Positions 27,958-35,965 of a DNA stretch of 64,000 nucleotides are shown here, one piece after another. Made by a program: the position numbers and the translations under genes. The DNA is from an uncultured Dehalococcoidia bacterium (GTDB lineage Bacteria > Chloroflexota > Dehalococcoidia > Lucifugimonadales > UBA3495), in contig OY282494.1 in NCBI GenBank assembly GCA_958296385.1, positions 1,347,416-1,411,415 of the forward strand. Reading direction: 5' to 3'. Numbering within the stretch: position 1 is the first letter of the stretch; each line of letters starts with the position of its first letter. The notes beneath the pieces were generated by a model, which was not told the DNA's origin, did no database searches, and was given only the letters and a program-made list of their open reading frames with translations.

Positions 27958-28668
27958 ATGGCCGTAGAGCAGCTTGCCCGGGTTGATACCCTTACTTTTG
28001 ACATTTTTGGCACCGTACTGGACTTGGGCGGCAGTTTGGCCGAACCGGCGGGGCGGTTTATTGCGGAACGGGGGTCTGCCGTGTCGGGCCAGCAGTTCTG
28101 GAAGGATTGGCGGGACCGGCAGCGTATTGAGCAGTATCAGGACAACCTGTTTATGCTCGGACACAGCGGGTATCGGGAAACTTGCCGGCGGGCGTTTATT
28201 TACTGCCTGCGTTTGCACGGCGTGGATTTTGAGTACGCGGACGTGGCGAGCTTTATGGCGATTTACGATGAGCTGCGCCCTTACGACGATGCCGTGTCCG
28301 GGCTGCGGCGTCTGGCCGACGACGGGCGTTATCAGTTGGTGGCGTTGTCTAATGGCGAGCAATCCTATCTGGAAAAGCTGGCGCAGGACAACATCGGTAT
28401 TCCTTTCGCGCACGTCATCTCGGTGCAAAACGCCGGGGCTTTCAAGCCGCATCCGGCCGTCTATCGCACGGCCGCCCGGATGATGGGCCGGGAAGCAGCT
28501 CAGATATTGATGGTGGCTGCTCATTCTTTTGACATTACCGGGGCGAGGGCGTGCGGCTACCGGGCGGCTTACGTGAACCGCTACAATTTGCCCCGGGAGG
28601 AATCGCCGTACCAGGCCGATTTTGAGGTTGCCGACTTTCATCAACTCGCGGAACGGCTGCTGAATTGA
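27958..28668 (+). CDS. HAD-superfamily hydrolase, type II haloacid dehalogenase-like
   Basis: 236 aa. Nucleophile D15 in TFDIFGTVLD, Ser in VALSNGE, Lys in AGAFKPHPAVYR, and HSFDITGARACGYRAAYVNR as the last motif: all HAD motifs are present. The FWKDWRDRQ helix in the cap matches the substrate Arg region of L-2-haloacid dehalogenases. It would remove halide from 2-haloacids, though a phosphatase activity cannot be excluded. The MFS gene starts 19 bases downstream. Confidence 0.85.
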   Translation: MAVEQLARVDTLTFDIFGTVLDLGGSLAEPAGRFIAERGSAVSGQQFWKDWRDRQRIEQYQDNLFMLGHSGYRETCRRAFIYCLRLHGVDFEYADVASFMAIYDELRPYDDAVSGLRRLADDGRYQLVALSNGEQSYLEKLAQDNIGIPFAHVISVQNAGAFKPHPAVYRTAARMMGREAAQILMVAAHSFDITGARACGYRAAYVNRYNLPREESPYQADFEVADFHQLAERLLN

Positions 28669-28687
28669 TGGCGGGGCGTATTCTGCA

Positions 28688-29926
28688 ATGGCGGTGACCC
28701 GTCGGGCCTCCGGCCGGTTCAATACCTTCTCGGCGCTGCGCCATCGGAACTTCCGGTGGTTTTTCCTCAACATCGGGATGCAGTCCTTTGGGCAGGGGAT
28801 ACAGTTCTTTGGCATCGGCTGGCTCATCCTGGACATCACCGGGCAGAAAACGGACCTGGGGCTGGCCGTTACCATCTTTGGCATCGCCAATCTGTTCTTT
28901 ACATTCGTTGGCGGCGTGCTGGCTGACCGGGTGGAGCGGCGGCTGTTTCTGATTGTCTGCGTGTTCGGCATCGGCACGGTTACCGTGGGGCTGGGGGCGC
29001 TGGCGCTGCTTGGGCTGGCGCAGATGTGGCACGTGTTCCTGACGGTGTTCCTGCTGGGGGGGCTGAGCGCGATGCAGATGCCGGCGCGGTTTGCGCTGGC
29101 CGCCGACCTGGTGCCGCGCGAGGACATGATGAACGCGGTGGCGCTGCATACGTCGGTCGGGCAGGTGGGCAATATGATTGCGCCGCTGATTGGGGGGTTC
29201 GTCATCCGGTTCGCCGGCACCGGGTCGGCCATCATCCTGACCGGCGCGAGTATGCTGCTGGGGATAGTGTTCCTGCTGGCGATGTCAAACGTGCCGCCAA
29301 CCCGTCGCACCGGCGCATCGCCGATGGCGGACTTGGTGAGCGGGTTCTCCCACGCGATACGCACGCCGATGGCGGCGGTGCTAATCATAATGTCGGCGTC
29401 ATTCGGGTTTTTTGGGATGGCGTATATGCAGGTGATTACCGGATTTGCGCAGGAGTATTTGCAGCTGAATGAGGTGCAGACGGGCATTTTGATGACGTTT
29501 CGCGGCGCCGGGGCGTTCCTGGGTTCAATGGTGGTGGCCAGTTGGGGAAACAGGCAGAACAAGGGGCGGCTGATGTATATGGAGGTTACGGCCTGCTGCG
29601 TGGCGCTGATTGCGATGGCGTGGGCGCCCTGGTTCTGGACGGCCTGCGTGCTGGTTGCGCTGGTGGGATCGACGAGCATTGGGGGTTTCTGGCCGGTGTC
29701 GAGCTCGCTGATGCAGCTGACGACCGAGCCGCAGATGCGGGGGCGGATGATGGCGATGATGCAGATGGCGCCGGTGTTTCACTTTCTGGGAGCCTGGCCG
29801 CTGACCTGGCTGGCGCAAGTGTACAGCTGGTCGCTGGCGATTAGCAGCGGCGCCGTGGTGCTGCTGGTAATATCAGTGGCCGGCTGGCTCAACCGGCCGA
29901 TGGTGCGGCGGATGAACCAGGTGTGA
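28688..29926 (+). CDS. MFS transporter (EntS/MFS_3-like)
   Basis: 412 aa with about 12 transmembrane helices. The opening FSALRHRNFRWFFLNI and the GVLADRVERR loop between helices 2 and 3 are typical of the exporter-type MFS_3 group. Likely an efflux pump for a small molecule. It starts 19 bases after the HAD gene and may share its transcript. The ATG at 28688 has a weak ribosome-binding site. Confidence 0.85.
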   Translation: MAVTRRASGRFNTFSALRHRNFRWFFLNIGMQSFGQGIQFFGIGWLILDITGQKTDLGLAVTIFGIANLFFTFVGGVLADRVERRLFLIVCVFGIGTVTVGLGALALLGLAQMWHVFLTVFLLGGLSAMQMPARFALAADLVPREDMMNAVALHTSVGQVGNMIAPLIGGFVIRFAGTGSAIILTGASMLLGIVFLLAMSNVPPTRRTGASPMADLVSGFSHAIRTPMAAVLIIMSASFGFFGMAYMQVITGFAQEYLQLNEVQTGILMTFRGAGAFLGSMVVASWGNRQNKGRLMYMEVTACCVALIAMAWAPWFWTACVLVALVGSTSIGGFWPVSSSLMQLTTEPQMRGRMMAMMQMAPVFHFLGAWPLTWLAQVYSWSLAISSGAVVLLVISVAGWLNRPMVRRMNQV

Positions 29927-29943
29927 GGCGCTAGGGGGATGAG

Positions 29944-30153
29944 GGTAGCGTTCCGTTTCAGGTGGTTTAGTTTCCCTAAAATGTCATTCTGAGCGCAGCG
30001 AAGAATCTCGATGACGTAGGGCACACTTTGGGGCAACGCCGTTGCTACGCTTTCGAGATTCTTCGCTGCGCTCAGAATGACATTGGGGGAAAGGGCGCTC
30101 AGAATGACATTAGGGGGGAGGGCTATTAATCCACCTGAAACGAAACGCTATCC
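29944..30153. mobile_element. Palindromic MITE-like element, full copy
   Basis: Outer inverted arms GGTAGCGTTCCGTTTCAGG (from 29944) and CCTGAAACGAAACGCTATCC (to 30153) enclose an inner palindrome (29980..30084) with ~32-base arms (ATTCTGAGCGCAGCGAAGAA and complement) and a 41-base loop, followed by a two-unit tail of AGAATGACATTNGGGG. Non-coding. Related sequences occur at 27339, 50464 and 56973. Confidence 0.75.
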
Positions 30154-30236
30154 CCGGAGTTGCCCCATTGCCCATAGCAAGGCCAATGTGCCATACTGAC
30201 GGCGTTAGCCCATCCATTCGCGAAAGGGCCGCCATT

Positions 30237-30446
30237 ATGGACACGATTACAACCGCAGATTACATCCGGTACGGCTTTCTGGCCTTTATGTGCCTGTTGC
30301 TGGTAATCGCCAACATACAGGTATGGTTGCTATCCCATTACATCAGAGGTCTGAATCGCGAACTCAGAGGCACCAACCGCCGCCTTGACAAACGCAACGC
30401 GCGGATGAACAGGTTCCTGAATCGCGCGGAAATTGCCGCTGATTAA
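30237..30446 (+). CDS. Small single-TM basic protein
   Basis: 69 aa from ATG 30237: one hydrophobic helix (about residues 10-28) and a basic, Arg-rich helical tail (ELRGTNRRLDKRNARM). No family recognised. The ribosome-binding site is weak, so its reality is uncertain; an upstream in-frame ATG exists at 30168. Confidence 0.45.
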   Translation: MDTITTADYIRYGFLAFMCLLLVIANIQVWLLSHYIRGLNRELRGTNRRLDKRNARMNRFLNRAEIAAD

Positions 30447-30474
30447 TTCTTTTGGCGTCTGATTGGCGGCTTTC

Positions 30475-30503
30475 TTGCCCGGCGGCGGGAACTGTCGTAT
30501 AGT
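30475..30503 (+). promoter_or_regulatory. Promoter for VOC gene
   Basis: TTGCCC at 30475..30480, a 17-base spacer and TATAGT at 30498..30503, about 47 bases before the VOC start. Confidence 0.5.
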
Positions 30504-30549
30504 ACGGTTTAACAGGCGCCCATCCGACTGCCAGCGAAGGAGGAGAATT

Positions 30550-30999
30550 ATGGTAAAGCCCAAGCAAGTAGGCCATCTGGTTATCAACGTTACCGACGTT
30601 GACGCTTCTACGAAGTTTTACACCGACATTCTCGGCTTTGAGGTTGCCGTGCAGCGCCCCGGCGCTACGTTCCTCACCTGCGGGGAGATTCACCATGACC
30701 TGGCGCTGTTTCAGGCGGCTGACGACGCGGCGCCCGTGCGCAAGGGCAACGTGGGGCTGAACCACTTTGCGGTGCAGGTTGAGGACCACGATTCGCTGCG
30801 CGACCTTTATCACACGCTGCTGGAGCACGACGTTAAGGTGGATCGCACCACCGACCACGGGATGACCGGCAGCGTTTATTTTGAGGACCCGGACGGCAAC
30901 GGCATCGAGTTTTACTACGACAAGTTTGAGACGCCGGAGGAAGGACTGGCCGAGATGCGCCGCCCCGGTCGTCAAAACACGGCGCTGGCCATCGACTGA
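30550..30999 (+). CDS. VOC-family protein (glyoxalase/extradiol dioxygenase fold)
   Basis: 149 aa, two beta-alpha-beta-beta-beta modules. The metal ligands of the family are visible: H9 (GHLVINV), H72 (LNHFAVQV) and E120 (GIEFYYD), as in extradiol dioxygenases and related enzymes. The ATG at 30550 has AAGGAGGAG just upstream. A promoter precedes and a strong terminator follows, so it is a single-gene unit. The substrate is unknown. Confidence 0.87.
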   Translation: MVKPKQVGHLVINVTDVDASTKFYTDILGFEVAVQRPGATFLTCGEIHHDLALFQAADDAAPVRKGNVGLNHFAVQVEDHDSLRDLYHTLLEHDVKVDRTTDHGMTGSVYFEDPDGNGIEFYYDKFETPEEGLAEMRRPGRQNTALAID

Positions 31000-31032
31000 C
31001 GCGGGGGGATGCTCCATCCGCTGAAACAAGGC

Positions 31033-31067
31033 AACGGCCCCGGCTGCACTTGCGCCGGGGCCGTTCT
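31033..31067. terminator. Strong terminator between convergent genes
   Basis: AACGGCCCCGGC, a 9-base loop and GCCGGGGCCGTT make a perfect 12-bp stem; the T run on the plus strand is short (TTCTT). It separates the VOC gene from the minus-strand PAC2 gene. Confidence 0.75.
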
Positions 31068-31092
31068 TATGCCGGTGGTTAGCAGGGCTAAA

Positions 31093-32061
31093 TCAGGTTG
31101 TGGGCGTTTCGTCCGCTTCGTCCGAACCCAGGTTGAGCCGGCCCAGAATATCGGCCAGCGTGCCCTCCATGCCTGGGGTCAACTCTACCGGCTCTTCAAA
31201 TTCCTGGAATCGGTACTCGTTGCGCACCCGGTCGATGTAGCGTCTGGCCTCTTCGTTGCGTCCGGCTACCCGGTCGAGGGATTCTTGCAGGCGCGCGGCC
31301 TCTTCTTCGTATCGGGGGCGCAAGTCGGCCAAGTCTATGTCCAGGGAGTACAGGGCGCGCAGGCGACGCATTATGTCGTAGAAGGCGCGGTGGTCGGTGG
31401 TGATACCGAGCTGGCCGCCGCTGCTGCCGCTGAACGGGAACATGGGGGCCATTGCGCCGACCCGCACCATTTCCACGTCGGGGTGCTGGTAGTGGGCGAG
31501 GCTGACCAGGGCCATTCCGATGGTAGGGCCCTGGCGCTGCTGGGAGCCGTAGCTGGAGAACAGCATACCGTGTTCGCGCAGCGTGTCGGCCATGGCGGCC
31601 TTGCTGTACACGCAGGAGATGCGGCGTTCCAGCTCCGGCGGCGCCGGGCCGTTGTAGCCCTCAACGGCGGCGATTTTGGGGTTGCCCAGGGCGGCCACCG
31701 CCTCAAAGAACGCCTGGCCGTACAAGTCAATGCGATACCAGGGTTCGATGCCGAGGAAAATAACCACGCCGTCGCCGGCGTCCCAAAAGCCGTTGTCCCA
31801 CTGCATGGGACGGCTGGGCAATCCATCCTCAAAGGCGGCCCGGGGACGATAGACGTCGTGGGTGCCGGCGACCTGAAACGGGAAGCACATACGGGAGACT
31901 TCCTCGCTCATGCGGCCGATGCGCCGGGCCGACAGCTTGTCAATTAACCAGCGCGGCATCCCGCTGGAGATGTTTCCCCCATCGGACCACTGCCGTCGCC
32001 AGCCCGCGAGGAGTACGCGGGCCGACGGCGTTTCGTCCAGTGCAATCAGCGATTCCGCCAT
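31093..32061 (-). CDS. PAC2-family protein
   Basis: 322 aa. The opening VLLAGWRRQWSDGGNISSGMPRWLI is characteristic of the PAC2 (proteasome-assembly-chaperone-like) family found in archaea, actinobacteria and Chloroflexota. A central Gly/Ser-rich loop (FPFSGSSGGQLGI) and a C-terminal coiled-coil-like charged region (residues 240-300) follow. Biochemical role unknown in bacteria. It starts 21 bases after the glutaredoxin-DinB gene on the same strand, so co-transcription is likely. Confidence 0.8.
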   Translation of the reverse strand: MAESLIALDETPSARVLLAGWRRQWSDGGNISSGMPRWLIDKLSARRIGRMSEEVSRMCFPFQVAGTHDVYRPRAAFEDGLPSRPMQWDNGFWDAGDGVVIFLGIEPWYRIDLYGQAFFEAVAALGNPKIAAVEGYNGPAPPELERRISCVYSKAAMADTLREHGMLFSSYGSQQRQGPTIGMALVSLAHYQHPDVEMVRVGAMAPMFPFSGSSGGQLGITTDHRAFYDIMRRLRALYSLDIDLADLRPRYEEEAARLQESLDRVAGRNEEARRYIDRVRNEYRFQEFEEPVELTPGMEGTLADILGRLNLGSDEADETPTT

Positions 32062-32082
32062 GTTGGTTCCCCTGCGCCGGCG

Positions 32083-32862
32083 CTAGATTAGCTGGGAGGG
32101 CGTAAAGATGCCCTCCATGTCCGCAGCGGTGGCCGGCGTAGTGGCCGGCTGCTTCAGCTGGTCGTCCATGTACCAATAGACCTGTTTCAGGTGGTGCGTG
32201 CTGTGGCTGAGGATGATGTTGAGCAGCTCCAGCACGGTTACCTCGCCGCCGTAGTGCGCCGGCACAACCCGGTCAAAGCCCTCGGTATCGCCGCTGTTCA
32301 GGAATGTTGCGATTCCATCAATTACGCCCTGCGCGTAGTCGGCGATTTCGTCCGGCTTGACCAGATGGGCCAGGCTTTCCCGGCAGGCGCGCATATCCTC
32401 GGAGCTCATTGAGCCGCGGGTGCGGCTGGTGTAGGCCAGTTCCGGGAAGGACACGATGTGCACCAGGGTATCGCGGAGCAGCTCCGGGCGCCATTGGACG
32501 GGCTGGGCCAGCTGTTCTGCGCTGAGTTCGCAGGTGGCTCGGATGGCGGCGCCCAGGATGATGCGGTACTTGTCGGCCAGCCACGCGGTGCGGCCGGACA
32601 GGTCAATGGGCGCATCCTCCAGCCCCAGGGCCGGTATCAGCTTTTTGGGGTAGTAGCCGATTATCACCTCGGAGCCGTCAATGATGGTTACGGGAGCGGA
32701 CAGGACGCCGCGGGCTTTCAAGTCCGCGCGGGCGGCTTCGTCGGTCAGCAAGTCGTGGTGTTCATACTGAACACCGTTGGACGCGAGGAATTCCTCCAGC
32801 GTCCGGCAGCTGAATCAACCAGGGTTGGTATAAACGTGTACTGAGCGCACTGCGGTTGTCAT
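32083..32862 (-). CDS. Probable selenoprotein: glutaredoxin (UxxC) fused to DinB domain
   Basis: 259 codons with a single in-frame UGA at codon 16 (32815..32817). Read through it, residues 1-85 form a glutaredoxin: VHVYTNPG-U-FSC-RTLEEFL, cis-Pro loop LSAPVTIIDG, then VIIGYYPKKLI. UGA takes the place of the nucleophilic Cys of CxxC. Residues 90-255 are a DinB domain (RIILGAAIRATCEL; LLNIILSHSTHHLKQVYWYM). The ATG has AAGGGAGA upstream. A stem-loop lies 10 bases after the UGA. Without readthrough only a 222-aa frame from an internal in-frame start would be called. GMC oxidoreductase upstream and PAC2 downstream are on the same strand. An assembly error or a Cys-to-stop mutation is the alternative. 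Confidence 0.8.
32779..32804 (-). promoter_or_regulatory. Candidate bacterial SECIS hairpin
   Basis: In the transcript: GGACGC, a 2-base UG bulge, GAGG, loop AAUU, CCUC, GCGUCC. That is a 10-bp stem starting 10 bases after the UGA and with its loop 22 bases after it, within the known bSECIS spacing. The flush tetraloop lacks the G that SelB usually reads unless the top G-C pair opens (loop GAAUUC). The hairpin is coding sequence as well. Confidence 0.6.
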
Positions 32863-32921
32863 TGCGTGTCTCCCTTTTGAGTCCGGGTTTCCGGTCTGGC
32901 CGAGTTTCCAGTCCGGTGGAT

Positions 32922-34460
32922 TTACTTGCCGGCGCGGAACCAGTCCGACTTGCGCTCGGCAATCATTATGGTGGTGCAGTTGGTGTTGGCGCGGATGCAG
33001 TCGGGCATTACCGACGCATCGGCGACGTGGAGATTCTCCAGGCCGTGGACGTGGCAATGCTGGTCAACTACGGCCATGGGGTCGTCGGCGGCGCCCATTT
33101 TGCAGGTGCCGGAAATGTGCTGCGACGTGCTGACGGTGCGCTTGAGCCAGTCGTTCAGCGCCGCATCGCTTTCCAGGTCGGCGGGCAGCGGGTCGAGCAG
33201 CTCATCGGCCACGTCCTGGTAGTGTTCGCTGTCCAGCAGGTTGATGCACAGGCGCACGGCCTCGCGCATTCGCGACAGGTCAAACTCATCCTGGAAGTAG
33301 TTGTAGTTGAGAGCGGGCTGCTCGCCGGGGTCGGTGCTGGCCAGTTGCAGATGGCCTGACCCGACGGCCAGCTCCAGGATGCAGGTGAAACGGATGCCCT
33401 CGGCCTCCAATGGGTCGCCGGCGATGGGCGATGAGAAGGACGACTGCATAATCTGGATGTCGTTGCGCAGATGGCTGCCGGAGGCGGTGTAGCGCAGGCA
33501 AACCTGCGTGCGGGGCGCCTGCGCGTCCAGCGGGAAATCGTCTTTCACCTTTACGGGCACCCGGATGTTGGGGTGGTCGCGGAGATTCTGGCCGACGCCG
33601 GGGAGTTCGTGAATGACGGGAATACCCATCTCGCGCAGATGGGCGGCCGGGCCGACGCCGGAGAGGAGCAGCAGCTGGGGCGAACCGATGGCGCCGGAGC
33701 TGAGGATGATGTCGTCGGCATCAACGGTGAATACTTCGCCGCCGCTTTCAACCTCAACGCCAATTGCTTGCTTGCCCTCAAACACGATGCGACGGCACGT
33801 AACGTTGGGGCGAATCGTCAGGTTGAGGCGGTGCCGGGCCTCGCGGAGGTAGGTCAGGGAAGTGCTCATGCGCACGCCGTTGGGGTTGTTCATCGGCACC
33901 GGGCCGACGCCGCCGGAATCGGGGTGGTTCATGTCCGGGTCGTGGGGGTGGCCGGCGTTGCGGCAGGCGTTCCAAAAGGCGACCTGGGCGGGCAGCCAGT
34001 CCTCCTGCCGGTGGCGGCGCACGGGGATTGGCCCGGTGTTGCCGTGGAAGTCATCGGAGATGTCGGTGTCGGTTTCCAGCTTGCGGAAGTAGGGCAGGCA
34101 GTCGGTGAACTTCCACTCGTCGTTGCCCAGCGCGGCCCAGGCGTCGTAGTCCTCCGGCACGCCCCGGAGCAGTACCTGGCCGTTGATGGCCGAGGAACCG
34201 CCGACTACCCGGCCCCGGGGCACCGGCATCTGCTGCTCCTGCCCCGGATTCTGGGCCCAGAAAGTCCAGTTGTGCGGGGCGTCGATGGCGGAGGCCGTCT
34301 GGTCGTAGCCGTATTTGAGATCGTCCGGGTACAGTTCGAAATCGGGGTAGTCCGGCCCGGCCTCCAGCACCAGCACCGAGCGGTCGGGGTCTTCCGACAG
34401 CCGGGCGGCCATCGTGCAGCCGGCGGAGCCGGCGCCGATGATTATAACGTCGTACTTCAT
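32922..34460 (-). CDS. GMC-family FAD oxidoreductase
   Basis: 512 aa. N-terminal FAD-binding GAGSAGCTMAARL (residues 9-21) and VLEAGPDYP; GMC signature 1 RGRVVGGSSAINGQ; signature 2 SSGAIGSPQLLLLSG; active-site His in STSQHISGTCKMG and the C-terminal ANTNCTTIMIAER. It resembles choline and alcohol dehydrogenases of the group. It oxidises an alcohol with FAD and an unknown acceptor. AGGAGG precedes the ATG. The glutaredoxin-DinB gene follows 59 bases later. Confidence 0.9.
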   Translation of the reverse strand: MKYDVIIIGAGSAGCTMAARLSEDPDRSVLVLEAGPDYPDFELYPDDLKYGYDQTASAIDAPHNWTFWAQNPGQEQQMPVPRGRVVGGSSAINGQVLLRGVPEDYDAWAALGNDEWKFTDCLPYFRKLETDTDISDDFHGNTGPIPVRRHRQEDWLPAQVAFWNACRNAGHPHDPDMNHPDSGGVGPVPMNNPNGVRMSTSLTYLREARHRLNLTIRPNVTCRRIVFEGKQAIGVEVESGGEVFTVDADDIILSSGAIGSPQLLLLSGVGPAAHLREMGIPVIHELPGVGQNLRDHPNIRVPVKVKDDFPLDAQAPRTQVCLRYTASGSHLRNDIQIMQSSFSSPIAGDPLEAEGIRFTCILELAVGSGHLQLASTDPGEQPALNYNYFQDEFDLSRMREAVRLCINLLDSEHYQDVADELLDPLPADLESDAALNDWLKRTVSTSQHISGTCKMGAADDPMAVVDQHCHVHGLENLHVADASVMPDCIRANTNCTTIMIAERKSDWFRAGK

Positions 34461-34645
34461 TGCGATACGCCTCCTGATGGACGCTGGAATAGTTTAGCTA
34501 TGCGCCGGATTATCGCCGCAAACGCCGCCGCCGGCAAGGGCCCGCAGGCTTTTGCGGAAAATTGCGCAAGCCGAATCCGGCAATGGTGCGCTATAATGAC
34601 GGCAGTTGCAATCCCCGGCGGGGCTTGCCATGGGCCGTTATCTCA

Positions 34646-35206
34646 ATGATTAACAAGTTGCGAGGTCTGACGGGCAAAGTTAAGGAACTGTTCGTTCGCT
34701 TGCTGATTTTCTCCGCGCAAACTATTCCGGAAAACCGCGAAGCAATCTGGAGTGTTCCGACACCGCTCAAAACCGCCTACTTTGTCGTTGCCATCCTGCT
34801 GTGGCTGCCCGTTCTAGTTGACATCGCAGCTGAAAACATGGCCGCGGCGACGGGCAATCACTGGCAGCGGATAGTCGGCACAGTAGTGAGGGAGTCGGCA
34901 ACGGAGTTTGCGCCCGCTGGCATAGGCATCGCCATCGCCGCGCTGGTAATCGTACAAGGAGGCTTTTTAATCATGTCGCTATACCACGCCATAGTGAACC
35001 GATTCGTGTTGCCTGTAATCGCAGAGCACAAAGCAGCCGGCCGCGCCGAGGGCCAAGCCGAGGCCCGTGCCGAGGGCCGGGCTGAGGGTCGCGCCGAGGG
35101 TCGCGCGGAAAATAATCAGGAATGGCTGGATTGGCTGCGACGACGTGCCGATGCCGAGGCGAAAGGTGAACCTTTCGACGAACCGCCGCCCAGCGATGGA
35201 GCATAG
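34646..35206 (+). CDS. Two-TM protein with C-terminal EG-repeat module (copy 1 of 3)
   Basis: 186 aa. Two hydrophobic helices (residues 43-63 and 90-112), then the module MSLYHAIVNRFVLPVIAEH, an Ala-Glu-Gly repeat region (RAEG units) and the tail EWLDWLRRRADAEAKGEPFD. The module starts at an internal ATG (34973) with its own AAGGAGG, so it may also be made separately. The same module recurs twice downstream without the membrane part. A TATAAT is at 34592. Function unknown; the repeat region may form a helix or coiled coil. Confidence 0.65.
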   Translation: MINKLRGLTGKVKELFVRLLIFSAQTIPENREAIWSVPTPLKTAYFVVAILLWLPVLVDIAAENMAAATGNHWQRIVGTVVRESATEFAPAGIGIAIAALVIVQGGFLIMSLYHAIVNRFVLPVIAEHKAAGRAEGQAEARAEGRAEGRAEGRAENNQEWLDWLRRRADAEAKGEPFDEPPPSDGA

Positions 35207-35240
35207 CCACTGAACATCGCTCCATACCGGAGAATCCTCT

Positions 35241-35450
35241 ATGTCGCTATACCACGCCATCGTGAACCGATTCGTGCTGCCTGTAATCGCAGAGCACAAA
35301 GCAACCGGCCTCGCCGAAGGTCGTGCCGAGGTCCAAGCCGATGCCCGCGCGGCAAATAATCAGGAATGGCGGGATTGGCTGCAACGACGTGCTGATGCCG
35401 AGGCGAAAGGTGAACCTTTTGACGAACCGCCGCCCGGCGATGAAGTATAG
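35241..35450 (+). CDS. EG-repeat module protein (copy 2 of 3)
   Basis: 69 aa: MSLYHAIVNRFVLPVIAEH, a short repeat (GLAEGRAEVQADARA) and EWRDWLQRRADAEAKGEPFD. It is nearly identical to the C-terminal module of the preceding gene and lacks its membrane helices. The 34 bases before the start are repeated before copy 3. A product of tandem duplication. Confidence 0.65.
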   Translation: MSLYHAIVNRFVLPVIAEHKATGLAEGRAEVQADARAANNQEWRDWLQRRADAEAKGEPFDEPPPGDEV

Positions 35451-35484
35451 CCGCTGAGCATCGCTCCATACCGGAGAATCCGCT

Positions 35485-35754
35485 ATGTCGCTATACCACG
35501 CCATTGTGAACCGATTCGTGCTGCCCGTCATCGCAGAGCACGAAGCAAAGGGTTATGCCATAGGCTATGTTGAAGGCCGCGCCGAGGGTTACGCTGAGGG
35601 TTACGCCCAGGGTTATGCCCAGGGTTATGCCCAGGGTTATGCCCAGGGCCTTGCCGAGGCTCGTCAGGAATGGCGGGATTGGCTGCAACGACGTACCGAT
35701 GCCGAGGCCAGGGGTGAACCTTTTGACGAACCGCCGCCTGGGGATGGCGTCTGA
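35485..35754 (+). CDS. EG-repeat module protein (copy 3 of 3)
   Basis: 89 aa. The same ends as copy 2, but the middle is expanded to GY-x-EG and YAQG repeats (four QGYA units in a row, each 12 bases). Copy-number change of this in-frame unit explains the length difference. A partial fourth junction (ACATCGCTCTATACCGGAGA) follows at 35761, suggesting another copy was lost. Confidence 0.65.
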   Translation: MSLYHAIVNRFVLPVIAEHEAKGYAIGYVEGRAEGYAEGYAQGYAQGYAQGYAQGLAEARQEWRDWLQRRTDAEARGEPFDEPPPGDGV

Positions 35755-35965
35755 TTGCAGGACATCGCTCTATACCGGAGAATCCTTGCGGGGGTGCTTG
35801 CGAAACTTTGGCCGAGTCTTTTTGTATCGCCAAGCGGGGGTTATTGGGTTATACTGCCGGGTGTCGGCGCCACGGCGCGATTGACGTTGTTTCCCGCGCG
35901 GGTGGTTCGGATTCCGACTTGGAAACGTCAGACGCCGCGAAAATCAGCCGCAGAGGAGTGCTATT

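Noticed and set aside
32083-32751. A 222-aa DinB-only gene beginning at an internal in-frame start
   Set aside because: The frame continues upstream through one UGA into a complete glutaredoxin N-terminus with its own ATG and ribosome-binding site.
32632-34649. Long open frames antisense to the GMC and neighbouring genes
   Set aside because: They have no family motifs and follow from third-position GC bias of the real genes.
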